A DNA stretch of 64,000 nucleotides from Hoplostethus atlanticus (Eukaryota > Chordata > Actinopteri > Trachichthyiformes > Trachichthyidae): the NCBI GenBank assembly GCA_034670405.1, contig JAXDDX010000004.1, positions 12,561,001-12,625,000 of the forward strand. Direction: 5' to 3'. Shown in pieces: positions 24,601 to 36,700 of the stretch (position 1 is the first letter of the stretch; every line of letters begins with the position of its first letter). The position numbers were made by a program, and so were the translations under genes. Under the pieces are notes generated by a model. That model was not told the origin of the DNA. It made no database searches and worked only from the letters and a program-made list of their open reading frames with translations.

Positions 24601-27600
24601 TTCAAAAATAAGGACATTTCTAAGTGACCCCAAACTTTTGAGCGGTAGTGTGTGTATATATATATATATGCCTTTTGATTTATCTTATTGTTCCTATGTA
24701 TTATTAGTCTGTTCTATTATTCCCTACTGGGAATTACAACAGCTTGTTTAGTTTAAATGGCACTCGTCAAGACTAAAGGTTTCCCAACGTCTTATCTGAT
24801 GTGTGTGCTAAGGCGTTAGGTAAACCTGAGAACAAACAACCTGAGGCAAGCTCTATTGAATCTTAGAACTGTGCTCCCCTCACCTTGTCTTGCAGCTCTT
24901 TGAGCATGAACGCCACAGGCTGGCCGTGGAGGTTCCCTGAGGGTGAAGTCGTGGGCGTATTCACATCGGCATGAGCATCCACCCAGATGAGACACAGGTC
25001 AGGACACTGCTGGCTGTGGCCTTCCACTGACCCCATAGCCAGGCTACGGTGGGAGCAGATCAGTCTTATAAATACATGGCATTCATTTCAGTTCAGTAGT
25101 CCTATTTATTCCTACAGGGTCATTTTTTATCCAGTGTGTTATTTATAGTTGTATAGTGTGTGCTGGCGGAATGATCTGGAGTAAGACTTCCAATGTGCTT
25201 GTACTTATCGCAAATGGCCAACAAATCTCTCTTGAACTCTTGAACTAATTTTCGTGGAAGCATAAAAAGGAACCGTGTCAATTGCATTGCATCAGTTCAG
25301 GCGTTGCTGCTCATGCAAGTATGATGCATGTTGTGCAACTATTACGTGCGGTACTGTCCAACTCTCTTTTGCAATAGTTACCTGTGATCACCACCCAGCA
25401 TGACGAGGGTGTGTCCAGCACCGACAGCGCGGCTCACGGCGCCGGACAGCAGCTTGTTGGCTGTACCGACTGTGCGAGGGAAGGACACATCCATGAAGGG
25501 TTCGTCCTTCTCAAGGTGGTGGAAGCTGAGGTCACCGAAGTCGTGGACGGGGTAGTCTGAGAGAAACAACAGAAAACCGACATGAATTCAGGCACATTCA
25601 CATTTTACACTTTTTTAGGCATTTAGCTGAGACACTTGTTCAATGCGGATTACAGTGAGTGCACAGGTAGGGGTTCAGTGTTTTACTCTTCAGCAGGACA
25701 GGTTGGGGGGTGTCGTGTGTCATTTACTCTTTTCATAATCTGGCCTTTTGAGACTGTAACTAAGATTAAGGGCTATGCAACTAAACCTGACTTGACTCTA
25801 CCTTCTACGGACTGAACAACCTGGATCACACCCCGCCCCCCCCGACTGACGAGGGCGGAGTCATTAAACTGGTTGTGCACTTTCCATTCGCCCCATTTCC
25901 CACTTCTGCTCAGGTTTCAGTCCGTGCAGGTCACCCTGTGCTAAATGGATAGAGGAATAAAGACTGGAAAATTTCCACTTAGTGTAGGACGAAGTAAACA
26001 AGTGATGTGATCCACCACGTGAGCCTCGATGGGGGTGTAGCATTACTCTGCTGATCTCAGGGGAACCAATGTGGCTCCTCACTGCCATTCGTAGATGGGA
26101 CAGGAATAGCCCTTGTCTTGCGATCGTGAGCAGGTGTTGCAGGACAATTCAAAAAGTGTTGGGGCGTCAGTTCTGTTCCTATTCAACCTGAAATACAGGA
26201 TTCCAGCCGATGAGAGTACTTTTTAGTGGTTAAAACTCAAATTAAAATTGGATTGTCATGAATGGATATTTTTCATTTAAATTGTTTGGATATGATGAAA
26301 AACAAAATCCTTGGCGACCGGCCCCAAGCTTAAAGAAGGGGACAGATTCCCATGTGTTAAGATGACATGGTATTTAGTTCGGTCAGGGGTTTGGTTTCCT
26401 CCGTTGTGCTCAGGTGGTGACATGGCAGCTGTGAATCCTGATATTTAATATTTTTTTCCACTGGTGCCAAATTGACATCAGGCCATCAGGAAGATGACTT
26501 GTAGCCAACTCATTGCTTCCAACTTCAGCTGATTAAGGACATTTCTGAAAGTGAGACAGCTACAATTTATGACTTGTCACCTACCCCTATGAAATGATTT
26601 TTTACATGAAAGCAAAGCTTACTATTCATCATTATTATTATTATTATTAAGTTATTAAGTTATTTGTTATCTTAAGACTTCATATCTGCCTAGAAAAAGT
26701 ACAATTTTACATGATATGATCAATTGTATTTCTGACAAATCAATCAATCAAAATAAATAAACATCAGGCAACTTTTTTTTGTGCCTACGGATCTTTTTTA
26801 TTTTAGTTAATATGCACAGTAATAAAGTAGAGAAGTAGAGCGATAAAAGCGCAGTAATAAAACACAATGATAAAGTCATAAAATTTGTGCAGATGAGATA
26901 AAAAAAACAAGGGCCTCATCACATTGCAAATGAAATAAAAGAAACAAGGTCTGTGGGAGGTCTGTGGCAGGAAGAGGTGGAGCTGTTGCGTAACACACGC
27001 AACAGCCGATGTTTATCTCTTGTCCAGCTGATGACTGGCCAGACACGCTAGGATTACCTTGCAAAAATGACTTGCACACACTCTGTGAAGTCTATTGGAG
27101 TCTATTTTACGGGCTCCACAGGAAGCAATGCTGATTTCCCACTCCATTTTAAGAAAACGTGCACAATGCTGTAGCATCATGAAAGATCATTTGGCCTATA
27201 ATGTTCCTAGGGACTTACAGTGCGTGCCTGCGGTACCCAATAGTGAGTTTATAGTGACCTTATCCCATTTTATAATATTTGTATCTCCTATGGCATCACT
27301 ATAATATTCCTATAGGGACTTGTAGTGTGTTCGTGGTACTCAATAATGTGTTAATAGTTATCTTATCGTGGTTTATGGTACTTGTATCTCCTATGTCATT
27401 ATTATAATACTCCTATATAGGCTTTTCACACTTGAATATGTTAGCCCAGGGTTAACTTTAACCCTGGGTTATAATAGCCCTGGGTTAACTTATCTCACGT
27501 TTCACACTAGTTTTCTTTAACCCTGGGATAACAATTGACCCCGGGTATTCAGTGTTCAGGATTTCACACTGTAAGCTTGTAGACCCCGGGTTCACGTTTA

Positions 27601-28818
27601 ATGCTAATGTTTAACTCGCTGTTACATTCTAACCCCACAACATTTCACACTATTGTTCTTAGCACCGCGTTTCGGGGATAGCACCACAAAAGCGGTGCTA
27701 ACCCTGCTTCGTTGCTCCACGTGTGAAGCTCCTTTGTTGGTTAGGAGTGGAATTTCCCATTCAGTAGCCATTTGGTGAGTTAATGCAAATAAAGACGGGG
27801 AGTCATCTTTCGTTTAAGGCAAGGCGGCTATTCAAGGCTAGTCAAGGCTCCCTTCAATGGCAGGCGTTCCCGTAAGCAATGAAGTGCTTTTTCGCGGCGT
27901 GACTCAACAATGACGACAGAGGATGGAAATAATCAGCAATCATGTTCCTGCTCCCTTCCGACCATGTGGCTCCACAATGACCCGCTAAACAGACATGTGA
28001 TTCCCCTGACGGAAAAGAATCACGACAATACTCTTATAATGACTTACAACGTGTCTGTGGAACCCAATAGGGAGTTTGTATTTATAGTTATAGTATTCCT
28101 AAAGGGATTTACTGTGGTGCTCAATAGTGATCGTACAGTACGTTAAGGCATTTTTTCATCTCCTATGGTATGACTGTAATATTCCTGATATGTAAAGTAT
28201 CCTTCTAAAATGTATTAGAAGTTTCTTAATTGTTTATTATATGATTTGGTACGGATCGGAAAGGATCTTTACCAGACAAATAATAAATGTACAACCTGGG
28301 TAAACGATAGCAGTGTTCATTTTGTCCTCTACTCTCTGGTACAACGGGTTGCATAAAACCGAAGGGATCAAGAGGAGGGATCAGCCTGTCTTATGCTACC
28401 CAGGCGAACCTGTAGGCTACTTCCATCCATAGTTACATAACACTATGTCACACCGGCTGCCCGTTTCTTTGTTTCACCTACCTAAATTTGAAAGTCTCTC
28501 GACCAGACCCGCGTCTCTGATGACTTTAGGACCATGCTCCACGCCTCTTCTTTTCTGGTAGAGATGAATAGAAACGAGTTAGGCTCTATCATTATTCTCT
28601 TTAGCCGGCGCGTTAGCCTGTTGGAATATTTACAACCACCTAAAAAAAAAAAAGGATGCTGCCCATTCAAATGACTAGTCAGGTTTTCAATACTTAGTTA
28701 TTTGTCTTACCTGTCCTTTGGAAAACGGGGCACCCAGAATAGCCACAGATTGTGCTCTGCTTTGTTGGCAGCTGAGCTGAGTTCTTAGAAGACGAAGTAG
28801 TGGTCCTCTCAAAGCCAT
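21605..28818 (-). CDS. arg2: Arginase-2, mitochondrial
   Basis: Eight minus-strand exons in reading order: 28818-28711, 28554-28482, 25556-25382, 25043-24884, 23246-23152, 23043-22939, 22642-22506, 21795-21605 (stop TAA). All phases close, giving 347 residues; human ARG2 has 354. It hydrolyses arginine to ornithine and urea in the mitochondrial matrix with a two-manganese centre. The N-terminus [16 protein letters not shown] is Arg/Leu-rich with no acid, like a mitochondrial presequence, which separates it from cytosolic ARG1. Metal ligands are all present: GGDHS (His about 118), DAHAD (Asp 141, His 143, Asp 145) and DIDAFDP (Asp 249, Asp 251). The C-terminal tail after GGAHM differs from mammals. 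Introns hold a Tc1 remnant and a minisatellite. It converges with vti1b and diverges from rbm25. Confidence 0.95.
21880..22345. repeat. dispersed repeat in arg2 intron 7 (copy B plus flanks)
   Basis: Begins with GGAGAACTCCACTGTAAAAC, a common fish repeat edge, and ends with the segment shared with 15655-15740. No coding capacity is credible. Class is unknown; a non-autonomous DNA element is my guess. Confidence 0.45.
23409..24650 (-). mobile_element. Tc1-like transposon, internally deleted
   Basis: Inverted ends CACTACTGCTCAAAAGTTTG / CAAACTTTTGAGCGGTAGTG enclose about 1.24 kb; the left end abuts TA. A minus-strand open stretch (23571-23951) reads [20 protein letters not shown], then [13 protein letters not shown], and jumps to [20 protein letters not shown]. 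The block that should carry the first two catalytic Asp residues is missing, so the copy cannot encode an active transposase. It lies in arg2 intron 4. The right TA is blurred by a TG/TA run. Confidence 0.9.
25599..25675 (-). repeat. degenerate fish retroposon tail (arg2 intron 2)
   Basis: A diverged copy of the tail at 12734-12860: GGCATTTAGCTGAGACACTT, then GGATTACAGTGAGTGCA. Same orientation as the other two copies. Confidence 0.5.
27197..28190 (+). repeat. tandem minisatellite, about 101-103-bp unit, split by an insertion
   Basis: Units start with 'tataatattcctatagggac' at about 27197, 27300 and 27401, and resume with diverged units near 28034, 28087 and 28171. Each carries GTGGTACTCAATAGTG-like and TATCTCCTATGGCAT-like blocks. 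The array lies in arg2 intron 2 and is interrupted between about 27418 and 28030. Confidence 0.65.
27421..27731. mobile_element. MITE-like insertion with AACCCTGGGTT motifs
   Basis: Short inverted ends GCTTTTCACAC.. / ..GTGTGAAGC enclose repeated CCCTGGGTTAA and palindromic GGGTTAACTTTAACCCTGGG motifs. There is no coding capacity. It sits inside the minisatellite of arg2 intron 2. The exact right border is uncertain; the insertion may run to about 28030. Confidence 0.5.
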
Positions 28819-29162
28819 TTTTGTGGCAATTCACTGTCAGTGTAGCCCAAATACAAAATGCAACGCCGACCAGAAAGTCTGATGAAAGCCCTCCCGGATG
28901 TTGCACTGATGCTACTGAGTGTGGGGTTGCACGGATGCTGACTGCCGTCTCGTTTGTTGAAGGGGCCGTTCTTATGCCGCCTACAGCTGCTTCAATATTC
29001 ATGAGGTGGTGAAAAGCAGTTTTATCACTCAGATTTATCCACAGAAACTCTACAACTCTCGTTTAGAAGTCATTTTATACATTCTCAGTGATGTCACTCA
29101 TCTATAAAGTATTATAAACCCAGCGATACATCCATTCCATATTTAGTGTCTTATATAAAGTT

Positions 29163-29532
29163 AAATGGCACACCTTCGGGTTAGCCAATGGAAAACGGCC
29201 TTTCAAGTGGGTTTGTAGTGAGGGCTGTCTTGTGAACGGATGTAGGCCAACTACTGTATTGAAATGTTTATTATGAAGCGCTCCTGTAATTTTGCCCTTT
29301 GCACATTTCTGCTGAGCATTGCCACTTTACATTTCACTGCACACCTCGTGTGTGTATGTGACAAATAAACTTCTTGAATCTTGAATCTTGAATCTTGAAT
29401 GGCACACCTTCGGGTTAGCCAATGGAAAACGGCCTTTCAAGTGGGTTTGTAGTGAGGGCGTGTCTTGTGAACGGATGTAAACCAACTACTGTATTGAAAT
29501 GTTTATTATGAAGCGCTCCTGTAATTTCGCCC
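29163..29532 (+). repeat. direct repeat pair flanking a retroposed 3' tail
   Basis: Copies 29163-29296 and 29398-29532 are nearly identical over about 134 bases (GGCACACCTTCGGGTTAGCC ... GAAGCGCTCCTGTAATTT). Between them lies a retroposon 3' end (about 29297-29400) with ACAAATAAACTTCTTGAAT followed by repeats of CTTGAAT. Confidence 0.85.
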
Positions 29533-30076
29533 GAGCAGCCTCCAGAACTTTCCACGGACGCAGCGAAATGGGGATTGGCAGGCATGTTTACTTATGGAGT
29601 TGACCTGGTTTTCTGTAGCCTACTCACGTGTCCAGAACTTCTGACTAAAACATATCTGATTTCATGACAAGCATGAAGACATCCAGCTTTAGTTCGCCGT
29701 GGATATACAAAGCATACTATTGGTGGTGTCTAATCCCCGGGCCCGTGTTAAACAGGTGCGCTGTGTTGTTTTTACTCAACATTTAGGGCAACATTTTCAA
29801 AGTATTTGTACTACTCAAGGATTTTTTTTTTTAATATAAAACTACAGAAAGAAGGCAAATATTCAACAATAGTTGCATGGTATTTTTCCGTTAAGCAAAA
29901 CATGTTGCTGACTAGCGACACAAAGTGGTTGCTACGCGACACATAACTACCGGTATAAATGGCGATGTACGTTTATCGGGTATTTTACAATGGTTTCAAA
30001 CTTGATTCAGCCAATTTATAATTTATAATTATATATATATATATATATATATTATATTAGAAATAATTTATAATTC

Positions 30077-30180
30077 CATAGACATATATACATGTATATG
30101 TATATATGTATATACATACATGTGATGTATATACATCACATATACATCACATATATACTGTATATACATGTATGTCTATG
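30077..30180. repeat. AT-rich palindrome upstream of rbm25
   Basis: Outer arms CATAGACATATATACATGTA and TATACATGTATGTCTATG pair imperfectly. A perfect 20-bp palindrome, TGTGATGTATATACATCACA, lies at 30121-30140. A cruciform could form. Confidence 0.7.
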
Positions 30181-30797
30181 TATAATTCACGGACACGGTC
30201 ATCGCGCAGGAAGTCGTTTTTTTTGGATATCTTAAAAGAGAACTCTTCCACTAACAAAGCATGAGCTCTGGCTCCCCCAAGTGTTCAAAAATGGTGACTA
30301 CGACAAACATTAATATCCCAAGATGCATTTCGAAAAGAATAGGTTCCAGTTGTTGGTGGCTACACGTTCTCTGCTAACGCACCGGGGACTGATATAGCGC
30401 TAACTTTCAAGTTTTTCTCTTTACTGTACTTCATGGGCCTATATTTGGATAGCGCATAAGAATATTTGCCACCGGCTATACTTAACACCTGACTACAGGT
30501 GAGTAAAATTATACAGGGCAGCTCTAGCTAACGTTAACTAGCAAGGCCATAGAGTAGCCAGGTAACGCAGTAGCTAGCGTTAGCTCAGTTAGCTAACGTT
30601 AACGTGGTAGATGGTTTGACTTTTTGACTAGGCAGACATACCACCAGACTAGCTTGGAAAGTTAGCAGTTTTGCTATCAAGCGTTAAATAACGACCTACT
30701 CAGTGTGACGAGTCTGTTATGTATCACCCGACCCAAACATAAGTAACGTCAACAGTTCTCATTTGGTCTTCTCTTGACCATCCTCTGTCTTCTGCAG

Positions 30798-33700
30798 GTC
30801 ACTGCATTCCTCAGGATGTCCTACCCCCCTCATCTCAACCGCCAACAGATTGGCATCCCGCAGTTACCCCCGAGGATTCCACCTCCCCAGTATGCAGGCT
30901 TCCCCCCGGCGGTCCCACCAGGTACTAAATACCCGAGTGGTCAAATCATGTATAGCTAAGGGCAGTGTTTCTTAAAAACAGCTACTGGACCCTTTATTAA
31001 AACGTAAAGGCAACACTTTCATCACCCAGTGCCACAGGTTTCTGTGCCCTGGCATGTCAGCACAGACCAGACAGGTGAGAGTGGTATTGCTGCAGAAACG
31101 AGGCCTTCATGTCTGTGTCAAGACTGTGACCAGGGCACTCACTTTTTGATTTTATATATGTGGGTAAGAAAGACTGGGTGATAAATGTGAACGCCGCTGT
31201 AAATTATCTGACACACTGTGCATGAGTAAGGTAATGCATTAATACACCTGTAGAGATAAGTGGATTATGGATACATTCTACCACTTTTGCTTTTTATAAA
31301 TGGATCTGCACCCAATGGACAAACTACAAACTACTGAAAAGGATGTCAAAGCATATCACTACATTTACCTGCATAGTAAACAAATAGAACAATCTCCTTA
31401 CCAATATTCTTTTGGGAAGCCTAGTTTTGGGTCAAGCGTTATAAACACTAACAATATTGCGAATATTAGGAGTTGTATAGACTATCACAGTGATTGTTTG
31501 TTTGAGTCGTATGTTTTGTTTCCACTTTCAGGTACCCCTATGATCCCGGTTCACATGGGTATTATGGCCCCTACACCCACAGTGAGTTAGAAACGTGTGC
31601 CTACTGCGTGCCAGCTGAAGAATCAGCTGTTCTGTATGATGTGCTATTCTTTGTATGATCAAAATACATTTACATTTTACATTACATCTCTTCTGTTGAC
31701 AAGTGTGCAGCTGATTCTAGGCAACATTTCATTGCTCATTTGTTTATTCTACAGTTGCTTTCTCTGGATTAGAGCACCACTTAAAAGTCTCCAATGTACA
31801 ATGTTATTGTAGTGATGGTGGCGTATGGTAGGTGTATTTTATTTGCTCTCCCTCTTCCCTCCCCTGTTGTAGGTCCTTGTCCCTACAATCTCTGTAGCAC
31901 AGAAGCCAATGGCTCCAAAGAAAGACCTGGGCGCAATCAGAGCCAAGGAAGCAGAGGACAGCAGTAGCGGCCCTACCACCACTGTGTTCGTAGGGAACAT
32001 CTCTGAAAAGGCGTCTGACATGTTGGTCAGGCAGCTTCTAGCAGTGAGTTGACCACACATGAAACGAGGATGAAATTATCTAAAATCTCACCTGTGTGTT
32101 GCATATGCCCAATGAAATAATTCCCCTTTTTTTTGTCCTCTCACAATGTAGAAATGTGGTATTGTTCTAAGCTGGAAGAGGGTCCAGGGTGCCTCTGGGA
32201 AACTTCAAGGTAAAAACAACACATCTATACTATGTGATAGCGTAGATTCTGAAGCTAAAATCTACCCCTCTGTTTTATACCCATTCCCTTGAAAAGTACA
32301 TCAGTGTTTACTGTTAACTGTTCCTCTTCTGAGTAATCAAAAGTTTTGTTGTGGTCTAACGTCTATGGCATATTCTATCTTTCTCTTCTTAACGTTTTGA
32401 AGCGTTCGGTTTCTGTGAGTATAAGGAGCCTGAGTCCACACTGCGAGCCCTCAGGCTTCTGCATGAGTTGCTGTTAGGTGACAAGAAGCTACTGGTCAAG
32501 GTAGATGCGAAGACCAAGGCCCAGCTGGACGAGTGGAAGGCCAAGAAGAAGAGTGCCAACGGGGTGTGTAATCCTGTTTGACTGCTTAGTAACAGATGAG
32601 AAGAACATTGCTCCGTTCTGGATAGTTTTCTCAAAACTGGTGAAAAGGTTCTGTGAAAATCCCTGTGATTATGTTGTTTGACATTCACCTTGATGACATC
32701 TGTTTTGTTTGCTACTCCCTCTCTCTATCCTTCCCTCTGTGTCTTTGCCGTTTTTTGGCTTTATCTTATAGGGAGCCAGTGGTGGGACAAAGAATGGGGA
32801 CGATGATGAGGAAGAGGTCCTTGACGAGGAAACCCAGCGTCGGGACCAGGTTGTGAAGGGGGCAATAGACGTCCTTATCCGAGAGTATGCCAGTGAACTC
32901 AATGCTCCCTCGCAGGACTCGGACAGTCACCCTCGCAACAAGAAGCGGAAGGAGAAAAAAGAGGAGGTATTTGCTAGCATATTGTGTGACAGAGTAACCT
33001 ACCACTCCCAGACATCTCCCTCGGTCAGGGCAGTAGGCCGGAGTCATTCAGGTGAAGAAACCGAGCACAGTTTGCTCTCTCCAGCTGTTCATACTACTTT
33101 GTGGTGTAAATCCTCAGAAGTGTCAATCACTAATTGAATCACTGATTGATGGGCGTAATTTAAGAATAGAATGACCCTTCCCTCATGACAGATGAATGGA
33201 CAGGCCCTGGAAAGTATCCAGTTGGCGAAAAATGGACAACTAAATGGATAGACACAAAAAAGAATCGTGAGCGAGGTGAAACGGTCTAATGACTGACCAG
33301 TGGGTATTGTGTTCATTGGACGGAGGCAAACAGATTACAAAAGGATTTAGACAACGCCCACCTCAAAAATGTTCTTATTCCCCGGTTAAATTGTTGAGGG
33401 TGAATCTCCCTTTAGGCTGCCTGGAAGATGTTTGGTTTCTGAAGTTGTAAACCCTATTTCATAACTGATACCTTGAGTTGTTTGTTTGGGATGGTTTGCT
33501 TGCGATTTGTAGGCGTGCACAAAGTGGTGATACTTATTTCTCATGCTGTAATCTGTTCGGTGTCTTATCTGTAGTGATCACTAAGTGTGTTTTTATCTCG
33601 TCTTATTCTCTTCTGTGTCAGGAGGATATTAATGCCATGGAGATGGAGGATGACAAGAGAGACTTGATTTCCAGAGAGATCAGTAAATTCCGGGACACAC

Positions 33701-36700
33701 ACAAGGTAATGAATTTACCTGCTCTTGTCACTCTCAAGTTAGGTTTTTGGAGAGAAACTACTCAACATTGTATAGTTTGAACATCCCCGGCAGCAACTGC
33801 AGCTGCAATTCATATAATTTATGGATGTAATGCCTCCATACAGCTATTCTCAGTTGCTGTCAAGTGGAGTTTAAAGGTCGTACACAGATTAGTCAGTGAT
33901 ATTCATTCTAATGGTAAAAGGATAGGAGACAATTGGAATGAATTCAAACATTTTATACCTTTTAAAGCCTAAGACTGTTCATATATCAGCCATTCACAGA
34001 TGGCTGTAGTTCAATATCTCCAAAATGGTTAGGAGTTGTCACTGTTCATAATGCTGATTTGAGACTAAAAGTTTTACCTCAGCGCAAGCTAAATTCATCA
34101 CACAAAGTGCATGGACGTAATGTTAAATTCCCTTTTAAAGCTAATCTATTGATTAAACCCCACCAATATGGTAGAGTTCATTTGGTGACTAAAGCAAGAT
34201 GAATCTCAGAGCTTTGGAAAAAGTTGCGAGGATAGGATGTAAGTATGAGCTTTCATTTCTATTTTACACATCCTGGGCGCTCCCTTCTGGAGGGCTTGCA
34301 AAGGGGCAACTGGCTCTCAGTTAGTTTCCACTAGCTGAGACTGACACCCACAAGGCCTGGTACCTATCAGTACCATACTAAGGTTTAGTAGCAACATTGA
34401 AAACAACAAAATGTTGGATTCATACATTAAGAATATTCCTGTAGTTTGTGGGTGTTTTTATTGACAGTAGATCAGCTGAGCGTGGTCAGCAATCTCCAGC
34501 CCTATCCATCACACTGAAATGTGACATGTTGTAGTCACACTCGGTCTGAGAAGGCCAGGGAGCTCAGTGAACCTCTGCAGGTCGTCAGATGATAAATGCT
34601 GTGTTTTGAGGAACACACACACAGACTGAATGAGCCTAACCACTGCAGCAGTTTGAACTGCAGGCTGTAACGTTACTAGAGCAGGGAGCGCCCCTCCACA
34701 GCACGCTGCGATCTGAAGACTATACAAGGTAAGGCCTTGTTGTGTTTGTCCTTTGTTTTCTTCTTCCTCCTATCTTATGTTTGTCTCTCTACTTCTTGTT
34801 CCAACTTTTGTTTCCCCCTCCTCCCCCCCCCAACTTCCTTAGTTTACCTATCAAGACACTGAGATATATATTGTTGTGCTGGTGAATTAGACTCAGAAGG
34901 ACGAAGCTGCAGGGTTCTTAGCTACGACATGGGCCATCAAACTGGTTTTCCCCACTGATACCTTAGTGGAATATTAGAAGGACAGGTAAGTAAAGGACAG
35001 CCAAGACATTTCTCAAGTTTTAGTACATCCATCTGGTGCTCTAAACAGGATAACCCCCGGACGCCACTAGACATACCTTAGATGTTCCTCCCCTGCTCCC
35101 TTTCCTTTGCGTCCTTCACTCAACAGGTGTTAGTCCCACATTCCAACACTGAAAAAAAAAAGCATATACAGTATTTATTTACAGCTGCTGGAGGAAGTTT
35201 GTTAAATCTGAGGGTTGTTTGAACTGTGGGCCTAACTCTGTTGAGTTGTATGTACATTTGTTGGGTTGGAGAGGCCAGATAGACACCAGAATACCACCTA
35301 CAGGTAAGACTGCTTAAATAATTAAATTTTCTTGTGACAAAATGGAATACATCTTATTTGTTTCACCGATAAATGTAAAGCCAAGTTGTTGATGTTGTGT
35401 ATGTGGATGAACTGTATTTAGATGAAACATCACAGGTATCGCTCAGGCATTTCTCCTCTTTATTTTGTCTTTACATTTGACCTGCTTTTCCTCCCAGACT
35501 TAGTCTATAGGATGTGTAGGGGCAGAGAAGCGCTGAAACCATAGTTCATCACCTGTAAGTTACACACCACCAGCTTGAACAGGATCCCTCTCTGCAGAGA
35601 CAGCTATGATTTTTGTTACGTTCACTAGTGAGAAAGAGGGCAAATGGTTATTGTTCAGTGTTTTAGATCCACCGTAAACACAGATGTTTTAGGTCACAAT
35701 TGCATAAATTTGTACTATCCAAATTTCTATCCCACAAGAGGCCACAGGTATTTTTCCTAAATGAGGTGTTCCAGTGCTGTGCAGAATCCCTGGCCTGCAA
35801 ATCCATTTGCGTATCAGGCTTTTATTTGAGTTTTTACACACTGGAAAAGAAATCAGGTACAGACGCTCGGTGGTTTACTATACTCCTGTACTATAGCAGG
35901 AGAGTACTTGTTCTCTGGTGCTTCCCCCCCCCCCCCCCCCCCTGCATCTCAGATGTCCATCTATAAAACACATGGGACCTGATTATGTCATTCACTTAGT
36001 CGGCTCTCTGCCACGTAAAGCTCATGCTTGCTGTAATCCACTTGGCACCCTTAGGTAAGACCGATCCAGCAAATGATGAAGTGGTGATCTGGTGTATAGT
36101 TAGAACCTGTTGACCTGAAGGTTCGAAGCAGACGTGACACTTGGCTTGTACTCATGATACATATGAGTTTTAACATATGCTGTTTGGTGGACGCTTTGAC
36201 CCCGAGTGCATTTTTAGCATGAATGGCCCAATTAAATGCCATGCTCTACGAATTGAACATAATTGAATGTGCATTTAATTTATCTACTTATTTAGCCACT
36301 TATTGTACCTGTTTATTTAGGGGGTGTTCAAACATTTTCTCTTCTCATATCTCTCGTATCAGTTCAAAAGCGTCTCTTTCCTGCGTTTGCCGAGCGCACA
36401 TTGATTTGGAAAGTGGACGGATATCGGCTTGACCAATAAATGTTCTCCTACAGCTTATTACATCAGAGCATTATCTCTGATCACCATAGAGCACGTAGTA
36501 ACAGCAGAGGACACGTTGACCTGTTACGTATATGTGGGGAAATCCATTCAATACTAGTGTATGTGGTAAGTGGGAGGACTGAATACTGGGGCCAGGACAG
36601 GAAACTAGCCTTTTTGTCTACAGGTAAACCCCCAGACACTTTTACAACTTTTCTTTAGTACATTTTTCCAAAAAGGATAGGAGCTTTAAATAACAGTGGT

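Larger units (their letters stand above)
28819..30497. promoter_or_regulatory. divergent arg2 / rbm25 upstream region
   Basis: Between the arg2 start codon and the rbm25 first donor. It holds a 135-bp direct duplication around a retroposon tail (29163-29532), a TA run (30029-30050) and an AT-rich palindrome (30077-30180). Promoters of both genes are expected here, but I cannot point to a core element. Confidence 0.4.
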
